From Microtetraspora malaysiensis (GTDB taxonomy: Bacteria; Actinomycetota; Actinomycetes; Streptosporangiales; Streptosporangiaceae): a DNA stretch of 64,000 nucleotides. The DNA is taken from contig NZ_BBYJ01000017.1 in NCBI RefSeq assembly GCF_001528665.1, forward strand, positions 100,828 through 164,827, written 5' to 3'. The notes beneath the pieces were generated by a model. That model was given only the letters and a program-made list of their open reading frames with translations, had not been told where the DNA came from and did not search any database. Position 1 is the first letter of the stretch. Every line of letters begins with the position of its first letter. Shown piece by piece: positions 40,006-48,290 of the stretch. Made by a program: the position numbers and the translations under genes.

Positions 40006-40080
40006 CGGCACGTGCCGTATTGACAAGTGTGACGGTACGCGATCAGATTGATCACGTCCGCCGTTGGCACGATCCGTGCC
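40006..40080. promoter_or_regulatory. TetR operator-like palindromes and promoter before the ABC exporter
   Basis: CGGCACGTGCCG (40006-40017, part of a 14-bp perfect palindrome) and GGCACGATCCGTGCC (40066-40080, arms GGCACG/CGTGCC) share the same half-site. Between them lies a plausible promoter, TTGACA (40020-40025), 17 bp, TCAGAT (40043-40048). The layout would let the TetR protein clamp the promoter. Confidence 0.6.
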
Positions 40081-40133
40081 GTTCTGATGCTCGTGACGGA
40101 TCATCCGCTCACTGAGATTCGACAGGGAAGCCC

Positions 40134-40907
40134 TTGAGCGCATCAACCCACGCTCCCGCACTGCGCCTCGTCGGCCTGGCCAAGACGTTCGATCACAAAC
40201 TCGCGGTCGACCACGTCGATCTGGAAGTGCCGAGCGGATCGTTCTTCGGCCTGGTCGGCCCCAACGGGGCGGGCAAAACCACCTCGTTGTCGATGGCCGT
40301 GGGACTGCTGCGGCCGGACACGGGCCACGCCGAGATCTTCGGCCATGACGTGTGGTCGGCGCCGGAGCGGGCCAAGGCCCTGGTCGGTGTGCTCCCCGAC
40401 GGGCTGGCCATGCCCGAGCGGCTGACCGGGCGCGAGGTGCTCACCTACCTGGGCCTGCTGCGCGGCCTGGCCAAAGACGTGGTGGCCCGGCGAGCCGAGG
40501 AACTGCTGGCCGTGCTGGAGCTGGACGGCGCGGAGAAGACGCTGGTCATCGAGTATTCGACCGGCATGCGCAAGAAGATCGGGCTGGCCACCGCGCTGCT
40601 GCACGCGCCACGGCTGCTGGTGCTGGACGAGCCGTTCGAGGCGGTCGATCCGGTGTCGGCCGCGACGATCAAGACGATCCTGCGCGGCTTCGTGGCCGGT
40701 GGCGGCTCGATCGTGCTGTCCAGTCACGTGATGGCGCTGGTGGAGCAACTGTGCGATCACGTCGCGGTGGTGGACAAGGGCCGGGTGGCCGCGACCGGCA
40801 CGCTGGATGAGGTACGGGGCGGACGCTCCTTGGAGGACGCCTTCGTCGGTCTCGTCAGCGATCAGGTCAGCGGAGTCAAGGAGCTGTCGTGGCTGTCGTC
40901 GCCCTGA
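40134..40907 (+). CDS. ABC transporter ATP-binding protein
   Basis: 257 residues from a TTG start (GGGAAG upstream). Walker A GPNGAGKTT (42-50), signature YSTGMRKKIGLATAL in place of LSGGQ, Walker B RLLVLDEPFEAVD, switch His in SIVLSSHVM. This is an ABC-2-type exporter ATPase. It overlaps the permease gene by 19 nt. Confidence 0.92.
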   Translation: MSASTHAPALRLVGLAKTFDHKLAVDHVDLEVPSGSFFGLVGPNGAGKTTSLSMAVGLLRPDTGHAEIFGHDVWSAPERAKALVGVLPDGLAMPERLTGREVLTYLGLLRGLAKDVVARRAEELLAVLELDGAEKTLVIEYSTGMRKKIGLATALLHAPRLLVLDEPFEAVDPVSAATIKTILRGFVAGGGSIVLSSHVMALVEQLCDHVAVVDKGRVAATGTLDEVRGGRSLEDAFVGLVSDQVSGVKELSWLSSP

Positions 40908-42637
40908 CCATGGCCCGGATGAAGCTCGCCGTGCTGCGCCACGCCTTCCACGGCCGGCGGGCGCACACGGCGGGCACGGGTGCCGCGCTCGGCGTGCTGT
41001 CCGCGCTCGGAACCGTCTACCTGGCCTTCGTCGACCTCGACCTGCTGGCCGCCGGATACGCGGTCTGGCTGCTCGGCTGGTTGCTCGGCCCCCTCTTCAT
41101 GGGCGGCGGCGACGAGACGCTGCGTCCGGAGTACTTCTCGCTGCTCGGCCTGCCACCGCGCCGCCTGGCGGCCGGGCTGCTGGCGGCGGCGTTCGTCGGC
41201 GTCGCGCCGCTGGTCAGCCTGGGCGCCCTGCTCGGCCTGCTGGTCGCCGGTCTCCGGCTCGGCGTCGCGAACGCCCTGGTGGCCGTGCCCGCGATGGTGC
41301 TGCAGCTGGCCGTGTTCGTCCTGCTGTCGAAGGTCTCCGTGGCGGTGGTCGGGCTGGCGCTGCGTACTCGGCTGGGCGCGATCGTCTCCGGCCTGCTCAA
41401 CGGCGCCGTCCTGGCGGCGCTCGGGCAGATCTGGATCTTCTTCTGGGCCTTCGGCCAGACGGGCGTGCCCGCCGCGGTGTGGTACCTGCCCTCGGGGTGG
41501 GGCCTGCTCGCCGTCCGGGGCCGCTGGTGGGCGCTGGCCGCGCTGGCCGTCCTGGTGCTGCTGCTCCTGGCCGCGTGGGCGGCGCTGCTCACCCGGCGCG
41601 TGGGCGCGGCCCGGGCCTCGGCGCGCGGCAGACGCCCGATCACGGCGGGCACCGCGACCGGCGCGGTCGTCGCCAAGGAGCTGCGTACCTGGTCGCGCGA
41701 CCTGGTACGCAACCACCAGCTCACCTTCGCCCTGTCGTACGGCCTGTGCTTCGCCGCCAGCCCGCTCATCATCGGCTGGGACGGCATGCTTCCCTACGCC
41801 GGCCCCATCTTCATCGTGATGGCGGCCGCCATGGCGGCCAACCTGTACGGCACAGACGGTACGGCGTTGTGGCTGACGCTCATGACCCCTGGCGCGAGCG
41901 ACGTACGTGGCAGGCAACTGGCCTGGCTGTCGGTGCACGCGCCGGTGGCGATCGTGCTCACCGTGGCGCTCACCGCGCTCACCGGCGGCCCTTGGCCGCT
42001 GATTCTGGCACTGCTCCCCGCCCTGCTCGGCGGCGCGGCCGGGCTGGTGCCGCTGATCTCGGCGTACGCGCTGGTGCCCGGCACCGACCCGCACCGCCGC
42101 GCGGGCAACCCGCTGCGTACCAGCGAGGACGACGGCGGCCTGACCGGGCTCGCCTACCTGATGCTCGCCCTGGTGATCCTCACCGGCGCGCCGGCCGCCC
42201 TGGCCGCCGTCTGGTACGGCTGGGCCGGCGTGGCCACCGGCGTCCTGACCGGGGCGTTGTGCTGCTGGGGCTTCGGCCTGCTGGCCGAACGGCGGCTGCG
42301 CGCACACGGCCCCGAACTGCTCCACGTCATGCGAACCGGCCGCAAACCGCACACGACGATGAAGTCCCGCTTCGACCAGCTGTCCAAGACCCAGAAGACG
42401 ATCGCCTCATGGTGCCTCGGCTTCGGCGCCATCCCGCTGGTCCCGCAGGGCATCCTGGCCTCCGTCTTCGTGGCCAACGACATGCTGCGCCACAGCTGGT
42501 TCCTGGCCACGTACATGCCGCCCGGCCTGCGCTATCCGGTCGCCGCGGCCTTCATCCTGCTCGGCCTGGCGATGTACGGCGCCGGCGTATGGATCGTCAA
42601 GCCCCGCTCGCCCGGATCAGGGCCGTCTCGTGACTGA
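40889..42637 (+). CDS. ABC-2-type transporter permease
   Basis: 582 residues, a large polytopic membrane protein with about 12-14 hydrophobic segments, e.g. AALGVLSALGTVYLAF, YAVWLLGWLLGPLFM, LLGLPPRRLAAGLLAAAFVGVAPLVSLGALLGLLVAGL, and DLVRNHQLTFALSYGLCFAASPLIIGW. GTG start with AAGGAG 6 nt before. Duplicated half size suggests two permease halves in one chain. Function with the ATPase: export of an unknown compound. Confidence 0.88.
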   Translation: MAVVALTMARMKLAVLRHAFHGRRAHTAGTGAALGVLSALGTVYLAFVDLDLLAAGYAVWLLGWLLGPLFMGGGDETLRPEYFSLLGLPPRRLAAGLLAAAFVGVAPLVSLGALLGLLVAGLRLGVANALVAVPAMVLQLAVFVLLSKVSVAVVGLALRTRLGAIVSGLLNGAVLAALGQIWIFFWAFGQTGVPAAVWYLPSGWGLLAVRGRWWALAALAVLVLLLLAAWAALLTRRVGAARASARGRRPITAGTATGAVVAKELRTWSRDLVRNHQLTFALSYGLCFAASPLIIGWDGMLPYAGPIFIVMAAAMAANLYGTDGTALWLTLMTPGASDVRGRQLAWLSVHAPVAIVLTVALTALTGGPWPLILALLPALLGGAAGLVPLISAYALVPGTDPHRRAGNPLRTSEDDGGLTGLAYLMLALVILTGAPAALAAVWYGWAGVATGVLTGALCCWGFGLLAERRLRAHGPELLHVMRTGRKPHTTMKSRFDQLSKTQKTIASWCLGFGAIPLVPQGILASVFVANDMLRHSWFLATYMPPGLRYPVAAAFILLGLAMYGAGVWIVKPRSPGSGPSRD

Positions 42638-42748
42638 CGGATCGTGGAGCAGCCGGTGCCTTGGGCCCATCTCGTCACATTCGACGAGATACCTACCGGC
42701 GGTGCAGGTACTGGCACTCGAACGGCGAGGAGGACGGAGGCCGCCGGG

Positions 42749-43369
42749 TCAGAGCCCTCTGGCAAGAAGGTCCTTGGCGGCCTGCGGCGCCTTGGCAGGA
42801 GATCCTGCGTCGAACGGTGGTTGCGGGTCGTATTCGATGGCGAGCTGGATCGCCTCAGCCGTGGTCTGATCGGTGATGCGCGCCGCCAGCGCGAGCGCCA
42901 TATCGATCCCGGACGAAACCCCGGCCGCTGTGACGATCTTCCCTTGGAACACTACGCGCTCGGCGGTGTAGGTGGCTCCGAAGGACTCCAGCACGTCCAC
43001 CGCGCCCCAATGGGTCGTCGCCGAGAGGCCGGCGAGCAGCCCGGCGGCTCCCAACAGCAGCGATCCGGTGCACACCGAGGTCGTCCACGTAGTTCCTCCG
43101 TGCATCCGGCGGATCCAGCTGAGAAGCGCGTCGTCGTCCAATAGCCGTCGCGTGCCCGGACCTCCAGGAACGAGCAGCACATCGCATGCGTCGATGTCGT
43201 CGAACGCCGCGTCAGCGGTGAGGGCCAACGACGTGCGGACGTCCCGGACAGGCCCTGGCTTGGTGGCGGCGAACACGATCTCGGCTTCCGGCAGGAATCC
43301 CAGCACCTCATAGGGGCCGACCGCGTCCAGGGCGGTGAACCGGTCGAACAGAGGTATGACGATACGCAC
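42749..43369 (-). CDS. DJ-1/PfpI family protein
   Basis: 206 residues from a GTG at 43369 (GAGAGGAA upstream). Class I glutamine-amidotransferase-like fold: VIPLFDRFTALDAVGPYEVLGFLPEAEI, CDVLLVPGGPGTRRLL, and nucleophile elbow SVCTGSLLLGAAGLLAG with Cys100. The Glu at 21 (PYEVL) is the usual partner. Similar proteins are isonitrile hydratases or ligand sensors of AraC-type regulators; no helix-turn-helix is attached here. Confidence 0.88.
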   Translation of the reverse strand: MRIVIPLFDRFTALDAVGPYEVLGFLPEAEIVFAATKPGPVRDVRTSLALTADAAFDDIDACDVLLVPGGPGTRRLLDDDALLSWIRRMHGGTTWTTSVCTGSLLLGAAGLLAGLSATTHWGAVDVLESFGATYTAERVVFQGKIVTAAGVSSGIDMALALAARITDQTTAEAIQLAIEYDPQPPFDAGSPAKAPQAAKDLLARGL

Positions 43370-43777
43370 GGCGGTTCCTCTCGGCGGCAAGTGTGCATCG
43401 TGAAGTGCCGCCCATGCTATGGCGCGACGCGGAGAGCCCTGTACTGCCGGCAAAAGTGGCTCTTCGTACCTGAGGGTGGGCTCGGATCGAGTCGTCCGAC
43501 AGATCCGATGTGCGCACGACGAGGTCGCCCGCGCTCTGCCTGACGATCAGATGTGCGTGGTCGAAGAGGATGTCGAGGCCGGTGAGGTCGCCAATCTCGT
43601 TGAGCCATGGCTCGACTACGGTCACGCGCGCGCCGCTCGAGTGGCCCGGCCTCGGTCGGGGGCTGGCCGGTGAACTGGTGGACAATTCGGGTCACGGCCA
43701 CGCAACGCCGCCCGGACAGATCTCACGGGTCGTGGGTGTGTTCATCACGGTCTCCGCGCAGGTCGACGATCTGAGGG
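43370..43777. other. Gene-free interval; possible degraded coding remnant
   Basis: About 410 bp. On the minus strand around 43500-43640 a stretch reads GDLTGLDILFDHAHLIVRQ followed by DDSIRAHPQ, which looks more protein-like than chance, but it has no clear start, no family match I know and no intact end. Confidence 0.3.
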
Positions 43778-44569
43778 TCAGGCGCCGGCGCCGCCGTCGA
43801 CCGGGACGATCGCGCCAGTCACGTACGAGGCGCGGTCGCTGAGCAGCCAGGCGGCTGCCTCGGCGATCTCCCGGGGCTCGCCCATCCGGCCCATCGGGAT
43901 CCTTGCGCTCATCCCCTCGATGATGCCGGGAGTCGCCGCCTCCCATTCGTCGATCATCTGCGTGGCGGTGCCGCCGGGAGTGATGCCGTTCACACGGATC
44001 CCGTCACGGGCCCAGCTCACTGCGGCCGTCTCGGTGACGCTATCGAGCGCGCGCTTCATGGCGCCGTACGCGGGGAGTATGGGGTTCGCGCGACGGCTGC
44101 CGATGCTCGAGGTGTTGACGATGGCCCCGCCACCGGTCCGTCGCATGAGTGCGGCTTCGGCGGTCATGGCGGTCCAGTGCGAGCGGAAGTTCACGGCGAA
44201 CTGCGCGTCGATGACCTCGTCGCTCGTGGTGTCGAGCGGGCCGGGCTGCTGACCCGCCGCGCCGTTGTTGAAGGCGCCGTCGAGCCGTCCGTGCAGTTCC
44301 TCGACGCGGTCGACCGCCGCGCGGATGCTCGTACGGTCGGCGAGGTCCAGGGTGACGGCGTCGGCGGTACCGCCGACGGCGCGGATCTCCTTCACGATGC
44401 GGTCGAGTGCCTCGGTGCTGCGGGCGGCGAGCACGACGGCGGCGCCCTCGGAGGCGAAGAGCCGGGCCGCGGCCGCCCCGATGCCGCGGCTGGCGCCGGT
44501 GATGAAGATGACCTTGCCGTTGAGCAGGCCGACCGGTGCGCTGTCGGTGGTGTTCGTGTTGTTCGTCAT
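43778..44569 (-). CDS. SDR family oxidoreductase
   Basis: 263 residues. Motifs: VIFITGASRGIGAAAARLFASEG, LDLADRT, GAFNNGAAG, VNTSSIGS, YGAMKRAL (Tyr-x-x-x-Lys) and the ending YVTGAIVPVDGGAGA, the C-terminal signature of classical FabG-like SDRs. Divergent from an MmyB-type regulator, a very common actinomycete pairing in which the regulator controls the SDR. Confidence 0.92.
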   Translation of the reverse strand: MTNNTNTTDSAPVGLLNGKVIFITGASRGIGAAAARLFASEGAAVVLAARSTEALDRIVKEIRAVGGTADAVTLDLADRTSIRAAVDRVEELHGRLDGAFNNGAAGQQPGPLDTTSDEVIDAQFAVNFRSHWTAMTAEAALMRRTGGGAIVNTSSIGSRRANPILPAYGAMKRALDSVTETAAVSWARDGIRVNGITPGGTATQMIDEWEAATPGIIEGMSARIPMGRMGEPREIAEAAAWLLSDRASYVTGAIVPVDGGAGA

Positions 44570-44600
44570 GGCAACAGCGTCCGGTCCGCTGCCGGCCGGA

Positions 44601-44617
44601 TACAGGCACAGGCTGTA
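44601..44617. promoter_or_regulatory. TACAG-N7-CTGTA palindrome between SDR and MmyB-type regulator
   Basis: TACAGGCACAGGCTGTA lies 32 bp before the SDR start and 38 bp before the regulator start; outer arms pair perfectly over 5 bp. A candidate binding site for the regulator. Confidence 0.4.
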
Positions 44618-44654
44618 CCAGGATCCGCTGCCGGGTGCCGCGCACACTGGGTGT

Positions 44655-45506
44655 ATGGACAAACAGGAGCTTGGGGCATTCCTTCGCAGCCGCCGCGAGC
44701 GGCTGCGCCCGCAGGACGTGGGCCTTCCCGCAGGCCCGCGACGCCGCACGCCAGGTCTTCGCCGGGAGGAAGTGGCGGTCCTCGCGCACATCTCCACGGA
44801 GTACTACGTCCGGCTCGAGCAGGGCAGGGCGCCGCGGCCGTCGGGCGACGTCCTCGCCGCGATCGCAGGCGCGCTGCGGCTCGTGGACGCCGAGTCCGAT
44901 CACCTCCACCTCCTGGCGGGCACGGCGCCGAACCGGACCGGACTGCACCGGCGCGACGTCCGCCCGAGCATCCTCGCGCTCCTCCAGCGGCTGCCGCAGA
45001 CGGCCGCTTTCGTGATGTCCGCCGCGTTCGAGATCCTCGCCTGGAACGACCTCGCGGCCGCGCTCATGGAGGACTTCGCCCCGCTCGCCCCCGAGGACCG
45101 CAATCTCGCGCGTCGGGCCTTCCCCGGGCCGCAGTGCGCCGGTGCGGTGCTGTACGGGGTCTCCGACGCCGCCGAGTTCCGGCTGAGCGTCGTGATGCAG
45201 CTCCGCGCAACCCTCGCCCGCTACCCGGCGGATCCCGCGGTGAGGGGCCTCGTCGACGAACTCCGCGACGCCAGCCCCGACTTCGCCCGGCTCTGGGAAC
45301 GACACGACGTGCAGGCCGCGCCGATGCTCACGAAGACCTTCCGCCACCCGGTCGTCGGGGAGGTCACGGTCGACTGCGACACGCTCACCCTCACGGACCA
45401 TGACCAGTACCTCGTGCTCTTCAGCGCGCAGCCGGGATCCCCCAGCGCCGAGGCTCTGGCCCTGCTGAACGTCCTGGGAACAGAGGCCAGTCAGTACCTG
45501 CCGTAG
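44655..45506 (+). CDS. XRE-type regulator with MmyB-like ligand-binding domain
   Basis: 283 residues. XRE helix-turn-helix at 1-80 (LGAFLRSRRERLRPQDVGLPAGPRRRTPGLRREEVAVLAHISTEYYVRLEQGRAPRPSGDVLAAIAGALRL), the exact opening of MmyB-type regulators, followed by the PAS-like domain (ILAWNDLAAALMEDF, PEDRNLARRAFPGP, HPVVGEVTVDCDTLTL, LVLFSAQPGSPSAEALALL). The MmyB domain binds fatty acid-like ligands in a characterised member. Divergent from an SDR. Confidence 0.92.
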   Translation: MDKQELGAFLRSRRERLRPQDVGLPAGPRRRTPGLRREEVAVLAHISTEYYVRLEQGRAPRPSGDVLAAIAGALRLVDAESDHLHLLAGTAPNRTGLHRRDVRPSILALLQRLPQTAAFVMSAAFEILAWNDLAAALMEDFAPLAPEDRNLARRAFPGPQCAGAVLYGVSDAAEFRLSVVMQLRATLARYPADPAVRGLVDELRDASPDFARLWERHDVQAAPMLTKTFRHPVVGEVTVDCDTLTLTDHDQYLVLFSAQPGSPSAEALALLNVLGTEASQYLP

Positions 45507-45743
45507 CGCCACGGCCAGCCACCGCAAGCACGATCGCCGACGGGGCGACTTCCTGATCCGGTCGGCCGTGGTCTCCTCGTCGGGCACCGACACCGAGATG
45601 TTGGCGCCGAACCCGGGCACGCCTCTCCGGCCGGGTTCGCCTTCCCAGTACGGTCCGCTTCTCCCGCGTCGCCGTGCGAGCCCTGACCGGGTGACGACCC
45701 AGGTCAACGCCAATCCGACAGGATTGCTGGCTGGTCCGCCGGG

Positions 45744-46364
45744 TCAGAGGGATGTCGGCCAGGCCGCCGAGGCCTGAGCTGTCGTGATGATCGAGACAAA
45801 CGCGGCTGCGAGCGACTCGTCAATGGGCTTCGGGTCACCGAGGTAACCGTTCACCATCGCTCCGTCTCGGAGGATCATCAACTGCCTCGACGTGGCATCG
45901 ACGTCGGTTGCCCCCGCTTCGGTCGCGATGTCGGCGAATTCTTCGAGCATCCAGCGGCGGTGCGCGTCGACGGCGCGGTGGACCGGGTCGTCGGGGTCGG
46001 CGAACTCCGACGCGGCGTTGATGAACGCGCACCCCCGGAATCCCGGACGGCAGCTCGCGGCACCGATGCCCGCGGCCAGCGCTCGCAACGACCCCACCGG
46101 GTCGCCCTTGCGGCGCACGCTCTGCATCCACGCACGCTCCGCGGCCGCCTGCTCCTCCAGGTAGGCGACCACCAGCTCGCTCTTGGTGCGGAAGTGGCGG
46201 TAGAAGGTGACCTTCGTGATGCCGACCTGCTCGATGATGCGGTCCGCGCTCGTCGCGCGGATGCCGTGGGAGTAGAACAGCTCGTTCGCGGCGCTGAGGA
46301 TCCGCGCCCGGGTGACGGAGCCCGACGAGGTACGAGGCGCCGGTTCCGTGCTGTCGGTGTGCAT
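45744..46364 (-). CDS. TetR/AcrR family regulator
   Basis: 206 residues from the ATG at 46364 (GGAAGGA upstream). HTH: TRARILSAANELFYSHGIRATSADRIIEQVGITKVTFYRHFRTKSELVVAYLEE; the C-terminal part contains CRPGFRGCAFINAASEFADPDDPVHRAV, a cysteine pair 8 apart that may be redox-active. It is divergent from ohr. Confidence 0.9.
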   Translation of the reverse strand: MHTDSTEPAPRTSSGSVTRARILSAANELFYSHGIRATSADRIIEQVGITKVTFYRHFRTKSELVVAYLEEQAAAERAWMQSVRRKGDPVGSLRALAAGIGAASCRPGFRGCAFINAASEFADPDDPVHRAVDAHRRWMLEEFADIATEAGATDVDATSRQLMILRDGAMVNGYLGDPKPIDESLAAAFVSIITTAQASAAWPTSL

Positions 46365-46428
46365 GTCGTCCTTCCGTCCCGGTCCGGCTGGTTGCGGCCG
46401 GCACGAGTGGCAGTCTAGAGTCCCCGAG

Positions 46429-46450
46429 GTAGACGTACTAGTAACTCTAC
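46429..46450. promoter_or_regulatory. 22-bp palindrome between TetR and ohr
   Basis: Outer arms GTAGA (46429-46433) and TCTAC (46446-46450) flank a perfect inner palindrome TACTAGTA (46436-46443); 18 of 22 positions are symmetrical. It lies 20 bp before ohr and is the probable TetR operator. Confidence 0.6.
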
Positions 46451-46469
46451 ATGGACCGATCAAGGAGAG

Positions 46470-46904
46470 ATGATGACTGCACCCCTGTACACCGCCGTCG
46501 CGACCTCGACCGGTGACGGCCGGGCCGGAGGTCGCGCCGTGACCGACGACGGCGTGCTCGACGTGACGCTCGCCATTCCGCGGTCCATGGGAGGCGCGGG
46601 AGGGGCGACCAACCCGGAGCAGCTGTTTGCCGCGGGCTGGTCGTCGTGCTTCCACTCGGCCCTGAAGCTCGTGGCGTCGCAGCGCAAGGTGACTCTCGTC
46701 GACTCCGTCGTCGTCGCCGAGGTCTCGATCGCCCCGAGCGCGACCGGTGGCTTTGCCCTGGAAGCCGCGCTGCGTGTGCACCTCGGCGGAGGTATTGCCC
46801 CCGAGACCGCCGACAGCCTCGCCGCTGCGGCGCACGAGGTGTGCCCCTACTCGCTCGCCACCCGCGGAAACGTACCCGTCACCGTCACGACCACCGTCGC
46901 CTAG
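46470..46904 (+). CDS. ohr: Organic hydroperoxide resistance protein Ohr (OsmC family)
   Basis: 144 residues. Both catalytic cysteines are in place: AAGWSSCFHSAL (Cys60) and HEVCPYSLATRGN (Cys125). The conserved LYTAVATSTGDGRAGG start, TNPEQLFAAGWSSCF and EVSI block match Ohr. It reduces organic hydroperoxides. AAGGAG lies 5 nt before the ATG. Regulation is by a divergent TetR rather than the usual MarR-type OhrR. Confidence 0.93.
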   Translation: MMTAPLYTAVATSTGDGRAGGRAVTDDGVLDVTLAIPRSMGGAGGATNPEQLFAAGWSSCFHSALKLVASQRKVTLVDSVVVAEVSIAPSATGGFALEAALRVHLGGGIAPETADSLAAAAHEVCPYSLATRGNVPVTVTTTVA

Positions 46905-46933
46905 CCGCCGCGCCCCTACGAAAGGCACACACC

Positions 46934-47515
46934 ATGACCACGTCCGCCACGACCGCCTCCGACTCGAGCCTCGCGCCGGCGTTCAGCGCGGCACTGCGCC
47001 GCCTGTACTTCATCCGCTTCGCGTTCGCCGTCGTCTGGGCAGGGCTGCTGTTCGTGACCTCGACGACAGCGGGGGCCCTGCTCACCGTCCTCCTGGTCGT
47101 CTATCCGCTGTTCGACGCGGCCGCCGTCCTGTGGCAGCTGCGATCTCCGCACCGTGCGCCCGGCCCGCGGGCGGCGGAGTGGGTCAACGTCGTCGTCAGT
47201 GCCATCGTCGCCGTCGCCCTCGGTGTGGCCTCGACGATGTCCATCACCGCCGCCCTCGGAGTCTGGGGCGCGTGGGCCGTGGGGTCCGGCATTCCTCAGC
47301 TCGTCGCCGCCGTGCGGCAGCGACGTGCCGGCGGCCAGGTACCGCAGATTCTCAGCGGCGGCATCTCGGTCCTGGCCGGGGCGTCCTTCCTGGCTCAGGC
47401 ACTCCAGGGCAACGGCAGCATCGTCGGCGTGGCCGGCTACGCGACCCTCGGCGGGATCTTCTTCCTCGTCTCCGCCATCCGCCTGAGCATCGTGCTGCGG
47501 AAGAAGGCGGCATGA
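46934..47515 (+). CDS. DUF308-like multi-pass membrane protein
   Basis: 193 residues from the ATG at 46934 (AAAGG upstream). About six helices, with the repeated pattern of HdeD/DUF308 proteins: YFIRFAFAVVWAGLLFVTSTTAGALLTVLLVVYPLFDAAAVLWQL and GGISVLAGASFLAQALQGNGSIVGVAGYATLGGIFFLVSAIRL. It is 29 nt past ohr, likely one operon. Its stop overlaps an ATG of a decayed flavoprotein gene. Confidence 0.82.
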   Translation: MTTSATTASDSSLAPAFSAALRRLYFIRFAFAVVWAGLLFVTSTTAGALLTVLLVVYPLFDAAAVLWQLRSPHRAPGPRAAEWVNVVVSAIVAVALGVASTMSITAALGVWGAWAVGSGIPQLVAAVRQRRAGGQVPQILSGGISVLAGASFLAQALQGNGSIVGVAGYATLGGIFFLVSAIRLSIVLRKKAA

Positions 47516-47718
47516 CGGGCACGGCGGGTCGCACGTTCGACTACGACCTGATCGTCGTCGGCGGCGGGTCGGAGAGAACGTCGCCGACTAGGCGACCAGG
47601 CGCGGGGTGCGCGCGGCGATCGTCGAGTCTGAGCTGGTCGGAGGCGAGTGCTCCTACTGGGCGTGCTGGCGCTGCTCCCAGCTTTGGCGGCTCTCCGCAC
47701 TTGAGGGTGGGGCCATGA
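47512..47718 (+). pseudogene. Fragment of an FAD-dependent disulfide oxidoreductase (lost by frameshift and truncation)
   Basis: The ATG at 47512 overlaps the previous stop (ATGA) and reads FDYDLIVVGGGS, the start of a dihydrolipoamide/mercuric reductase-like FAD protein. A frameshift follows: another frame reads ENVAD, a stop codon, then RRGVRAAIVESELVGGECSYWAC, the conserved FAD-binding block up to the redox cysteines. After that the homology ends. The gene is a remnant of about 65 codons and cannot be functional. It was evidently the third gene of the ohr operon. Confidence 0.8.
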
Positions 47719-47783
47719 GTTGACCCCACCACTCGATCATCGCCATACTCCACCAAGTGGTTGGTTGAGAATGGGGGTTGAGG

Positions 47784-48290
47784 ATGAGCAAGCGCGAGGC
47801 CCTGATCGTCGCGGCCTATGAGGCGATCGCGGAGAAAGGGTTCGAGGGGTTGCGCTTGAGGGCGGTGGCCGCGCGAGCGGGCATCGATCACTCCACGCTG
47901 CATCACTACTTCGGCACCAAACAGGATTTGGTGGACGCGGTCGTCGACCACGCGACGGGGCAGGTGCGGACGGGCACATCCGCCGACGGCAGCCGGGAGG
48001 AACGGCTGTGCCATCACCTGGGCATGGTCGGCGCGATGATCGCTCAACGACCGGAGCTGCACATCGTGCTCAGGGAGCTGGACCTGCGATCCCTGCGCGA
48101 TTCGCGAACTCGTGCCACGGTCGCCGCTCACGAGGAGGGCTGGCGGTCCGGCCTCGCCGGGTTCGCCGGGGACGAGGTCGAACTGATCATCGCGACGGTG
48201 AAGGGGGCCAGCCTGTGTCCCGAGCAGGCTCCCGCCGCACTCAAGAATCTGTGCGAGCTGCTTCGCGGAGGCCGGCCGTGCACGTTCTGA
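47784..48290 (+). CDS. TetR/AcrR family regulator
   Basis: 168 residues from the ATG at 47784. HTH: REALIVAAYEAIAEKGFEGLRLRAVAARAGIDHSTLHHYFGTKQDLVDAVVDHATG. The C-terminal domain is short. It overlaps the following monooxygenase gene by 13 nt, so regulator and enzyme are translated from one message, unlike the divergent pairs elsewhere in the window. Confidence 0.9.
   Translation: MSKREALIVAAYEAIAEKGFEGLRLRAVAARAGIDHSTLHHYFGTKQDLVDAVVDHATGQVRTGTSADGSREERLCHHLGMVGAMIAQRPELHIVLRELDLRSLRDSRTRATVAAHEEGWRSGLAGFAGDEVELIIATVKGASLCPEQAPAALKNLCELLRGGRPCTF

Noticed and set aside
43308-43685. 125-codon minus-strand frame with a protein-like central part
   Set aside because: No start site, no intact C-terminus and overlap with the DJ-1/PfpI start; kept only as a possible remnant in the interval description.
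44040-45713. 557-codon minus-strand frame
   Set aside because: Shadow of the MmyB-type regulator and part of the SDR in another frame.
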